This document shows, piece by piece, positions 60,201 through 64,000 of a stretch of 64,000 nt of DNA. Within the stretch, counting starts at the first letter, position 1. Every line of letters starts with the position of its first letter. The stretch covers positions 1 to 64,000 of the forward strand of contig VTPC01090597.1 of NCBI GenBank assembly GCA_011009095.1. The letters are read 5' to 3'. The position numbers and the translations under genes were made by a program. The DNA comes from Ignelater luminosus. Its lineage: Eukaryota; Arthropoda; Insecta; Coleoptera; Elateridae. The notes under the pieces were generated by a model, which was given only the letters and a program-made list of their open reading frames with translations, was not told the DNA's origin and searched no databases.

Positions 60201-62040
60201 CACACAATCAGCAAAAGTCTTTATAGAGAGCAGTTTTTTTATACAAAAAAGTTGTCTACTTCGTGTTTATTGTTTTTTATTAGCACCATAATATCAACCC
60301 TAAAATAAACATCGCATTCGTATAAGTAAACATTCTTATTATATTCGTTTTGGAGTACACAAACCTTATTTCAACATTGACAACCCCTTTACTACTTAGG
60401 AAATAATGATGTAAATATTGACGAAAGTAAACGTACACTTACTAATTCATAAATTAAGGATTATCCTTGTGAAGGTCATTTATATTCTTGTAGCAATTAG
60501 AATTTCATAATGGAACATCAAAATCTGTTTACTTTGTTAATAGACGTTTTCAAAATTAATTTCTGTACACATATTACTCAAACTTTCACCGTTGTGTGAT
60601 AAAATTAGTTTTAAGGTGTTCTGCGCATCAAACAAAGAAATAATTACGTTAGAATTATTCTAGGATAAAAGGTAAATTTACAATAATTAATAACTAACAA
60701 AACTCATAGAGTCTCCATAACCCCAAAACCAAAGTGACGAGTAAGCATTGACCATCGTGCTTTTAGATTCGAGTTTCCAGTTTGTTTTCTCCCATCAGTA
60801 GGGGATAACAAAGTTCATTGCTTATACATTACCTAATGATGAGAGCAAACAAGCACGAAACCAGAATTTGGAATATTATGGTTATGCTTACGCATTACAT
60901 TGCGTATATTATTATTATTAAATTTCAATTTTTTAAAAATTATTACTAATTATTAATAAAATTGTTTGATACGGGTCCTGACAAAATAACAGAATTAAAT
61001 CTTCTTAAATTTCAAAAGTTTACGTTTGCTTGTTTTGTAACTTGTTTAAAACAGTTGATTGTAATACAACCGTTTAACACTCTAGTGCGTTCCATATAGT
61101 GATTTTTAGTTTCTCTTACAAACATTTCTTTCTAAAGTTCTTACTCATTTCTAGGTTATGTCTACCGCGAAAATTTTTTTTCGTTTGAATCTCGTTTCAA
61201 TTTAATTATATTCTACTATACCCAGTGTTTCGTAAAAACGAAGAAACATTATAAAGTTTATTATTTTCTTACTCTTGCCAATTACGTCAGTGTAGCAGCC
61301 AGGACTCTAAAATGTGGAAAACAATCGGGTATTAAGTGTTAAGGCTTCACAAGTGAAATGCCTCAAGAAGTTCTTTTCTTATTATCAGAATGAATTCAGA
61401 AGCATGATACAAATTTGCAGAAAAGATCTTGTACGTTTATTCACCTCTGGAGACTATATTCATGTAATCAGTGACGCCAAAATGTTTGCGCCATTGGGAA
61501 AATTTCAAGTTTGGTATTTTGTTTGAAAACATTTTTGCACTAATATTTTGTACGTGTTTGAAAGCCAAATCCAAACAACTTTGGTCTACTAAATAATTTT
61601 GGTCTGGCCGAAAATGACACCTGGACATGTAAATTTAAGTTTTGTTAACTTAATTTTGGTAGATAACTGTTGTCGTCTCCCGATATTATTCAAAATAAAA
61701 TTATTCTCTCTTAGGTTCCTTTGCTACTGTCATTCTCAATCTTGATTAGTTTTAAATATTTTATTTTTGATAAAACTTTGTTTGGTCAAGCTTAACGAAC
61801 CAAATAGAGCCTTAAACTGAATCTTTAGCCAAAATTCTAGACGGTGCGTTTTAATTTGACATTGTGGCCAACTTGCTACTAGTGCCATTTTGTTTGGTTT
61901 CTGAAAAGCCAAACAGTGATAAAAGCTCTTTGCCATTAATCATATCAATGATGAACATTGCAACATTGTTTTCGTTCAATTATAAATTTTTGGTATTTAT
62001 CAATAATATGAGAATCTAAGTTCAAAAAACGTTATAATTT
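57236..62040. other. AT-rich stretch; one open frame and one isolated element end
   Basis: A frame of 77 codons at 57,321-57,554 overlaps another open frame; neither shows a known domain, and the segment is GC-richer, so it may be old repeat attached to the LINE upstream. An isolated Tc1/mariner-type end lies at 59,030 (see separate entry). Stretches at 58,200-59,300 are very AT-rich. The frame at 61,314-61,526 is not recognised. Confidence 0.45.
58995..59032 (-). mobile_element. Isolated Tc1/mariner-type end
   Basis: The reverse complement begins TA-CAGGGTGATTCACAGGG, a terminus of the TACAGGGTGATTC type common in insect Tc1/mariner-like elements. The partner end and coding sequence are not seen. 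Confidence 0.4.
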
Positions 62041-62049
62041 AATTTAAAG

Positions 62050-62635
62050 TACAAGATTTTATTTACATATAATTCCAACAAAAATTTCGTATCAATACTT
62101 GGTCCAGGCTCCTTTGGAAGCAACAACAGCAGCAACACGTCGTGGCATACTTTTGATGTATTTGTTTATTGTTTTTAATTTTTTCACTGTTACACCACAT
62201 TTTTTGAATTTTAGCAATAAAGTCAGGTTTTTTTTCGTTTAAGCTCTTATGAACCAAAATTCTCAGTCTCTTTCACACATTCTCAATTGGATTGAGATAA
62301 GGGCTAGTATCATGATCATCAAGAAATCTTTGCATCAGCTTTTTTTGCCAAATTGCCTTTAATTTCTTCGCGCTCTTGCGTTGATTCTTAAGCACAAGTT
62401 TGCTTAAATATCTGTCTTGTCATTCAGATGACTTCCTAACACCTTTGTAATTTCTAGGATTATTGGAAGAATTTTCTATATCACAGCCCAGCTGTTTTTT
62501 AGTTCTACCAAAACTCCGACGAGAGACTTTTGTAATGGTAGCAATTTCATATGATTTTAAACTCGTGTGCTTCAGAAGAGTTCCAATCTCTATTACGTTG
62601 CATTGAAATCGGCCTTTTTCCCGCAATGTAAATTA
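62050..62635 (-). mobile_element. Tc1-like transposase fragment, internally deleted
   Basis: On the minus strand the N-terminal part (62,420-62,626) reads NVIEIGTLLKHTSLKSYEIA then TITKVSRRSFGRTKKQLG, the first helix-turn-helix of a Tc1-like transposase. The C-terminal part (62,085-62,310) reads PYLNPIENV, then RLRILVHKSLNEKKPDFIAK and IQKMWC, ending SMPRRVAAVVASKGAWTKY after a frame change. This is the region just after the third catalytic acid (SPDLNPIE, here with SPD altered) and the usual Tc1 C-terminus, with an R to T change in one frame. Most of the catalytic domain between them is deleted; the whole piece is about 0.58 kb, against about 1.0 kb for an intact gene. Terminal inverted repeats could not be assigned securely. 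Confidence 0.8.
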
Positions 62636-62639
62636 AATA

Positions 62640-64000
62640 ACTTCTAACATTCAGCTTGAAAGGTAGAAATAACAGCGACAACTTAAAAAACTTTTTTTTT
62701 ACTTCATCTGCAAACTAAGCCAAAGATGGTCTTTTCACATAACATTCACGCTAATACTATGTAAGACTTGCTTTAATGGCAGCTTCAAATAGCGATACTG
62801 GTACTTGATTGCTGTACCTACACCTGAAATACCTACTATACTTTAGCTTCTTGCGTTAACGTCAAACGTTTTATTTTTGAGCAGCCAAAGTCTTGGTCCT
62901 GACACCAAGTAACGTTTACTACAGGAATTTCTTATATTAATCTTGAGTCTATGAAATTTTGACCTAAAGATTCTTAACGTAATTCATGAAATGTGGCAAT
63001 ATTACACAAAAGCAGGCCAAAAACATGCCAAAATTCTCAGAAATCTGTCTTGAACTTGATACCTGCAAGACGTATTATGAAATTTTAGATCACAGAAAAA
63101 TTTTGGCAAAAACCAAGAAAAAAATTTAAACGTTTGTTGGTGTTCTTCCATTTTGCTTCTTTTGTATTTCTGCCTAACAGAAACCTCAGTAACTCATTTT
63201 CCGTATTAAAAGTTGTAAAATTCCATGTTTAGAAAAAGTACGAAAAGAAGGCAGTTCACTTTTAGTCGTTATTTTATAGGTAGTATCCTAAAAACTATGA
63301 CACCAAAATTGATATTCATTTTAGTTTGTCTTGATCTAGAGAAGAAAAACTCAGAATTTAATTAACGAATTCATCGAAAAATATGGGATTAGAATGTTAG
63401 AATTCAAAGTGAGCATATTTGCATTAGGAAAAACAAAAAAATTGACTTTACTTGTTGTTGGCTAATAGATTCAGATTTACTAAAAAGAACTGTCTCAATA
63501 ATATTCATTTTTAAAATATTGAAAAAGGCAGCAGAGAAAATCTAGTTTTACTCGAAAACGCCGCCTTGCACCAGAAATATTTTTTTGCTAAACGCCAAAT
63601 TCTCTTGTTGTTTCTGTGTCGTCTTTTTGTTTTTTTTTTAGAAAAGTACCCCAATCCCCGTCTAAATCTTCGCATTGTAATAACAAACACGCAAAAAAAT
63701 TTTCATTTTGATATTTTAAATTTTAAACTAGATTTTTAAATTTAATAACTCAAAAGAATTCCACTAGACGAAATAAAACTTAAAAATTACAAAACTGCAA
63801 TAATAAAAAGAAAAATTAAGTTAATGTAGGTATTATCTAATATGTGGTTACCAACACTTTTAACTCCTGTCGCGCAAATTCCTTTTCTTTTAAAATAGCT
63901 CAGGGATACAGAAAATTATATTTTAAGCAACAACATAATAAATTTAAGTCAAGAAACCTTAATAAAGTCTTGAAACCCACTTAGGACTTTAATTAATAAA
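62640..64000. other. AT-rich stretch without recognised gene
   Basis: No open frame, inverted end or tandem structure was recognised up to the right edge. Confidence 0.5.

Overview
The window is AT-rich, intron-poor-looking animal DNA with no confident host protein-coding gene. The mix of repeats points to an insect: a decayed mariner, a Tc1-like element, several Tc1/mariner-type elements with TA-CAG ends, RTE-like and Jockey-like LINE fragments, and hAT ends. A beetle or related order is possible, but that is a guess. The DNA is most simply read as intergenic or long-intron sequence with one plausible promoter and first exon near 6.9-7.35 kb.

Layout. 1-5,405: a diverged tandem array with a unit of about 118-120 bp, interrupted by two copies of one small inverted-repeat element in opposite orientation. 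6,890-7,345: a CpG-rich island ending in a strong splice donor. 9,480-14,890: mostly plain AT-rich sequence with weak coding-like patches, a GC-rich hairpin and one isolated transposon end. 18,340-20,465: two LINE 3' fragments. 22,424-23,500: a decayed mariner with both inverted ends. 23,705-23,822: a long hairpin with a GC-rich base. 24,000-25,140 and 29,500-30,980: pyrimidine-rich blocks whose minus strands look like very old coding sequence. 29,137-29,460: the 3' part of a DDE-transposase element. 33,290-33,720: a minus-strand LINE fragment. 34,300-36,625: a second tandem array (unit about 160 bp) holding a 210-bp SINE-like insertion and an assembly gap. 43,930-44,820: LINE fragment. 44,992-45,878: a nearly intact-looking non-autonomous Tc1/mariner-type element with 167-bp inverted repeats and a second hairpin nested inside. 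56,565-57,235: Jockey-like LINE fragment. 62,050-62,635: Tc1-like transposase fragment.

The parts do not form a pathway. They are a layered record of transposon insertion and decay, with the 887-bp palindromic element at 45 kb the youngest by the similarity of its ends. I found no tRNA or rRNA gene, CRISPR array, LTR element or clearly functional open reading frame. Long stretches (roughly 14.9-18.3, 20.9-22.4, 25.1-29.1, 36.6-39.8, 39.9-43.9, 45.9-56.5 and 57.6-62.0 kb) hold no gene that I can support. All identities rest on reading translations and motifs by eye; no search was run.
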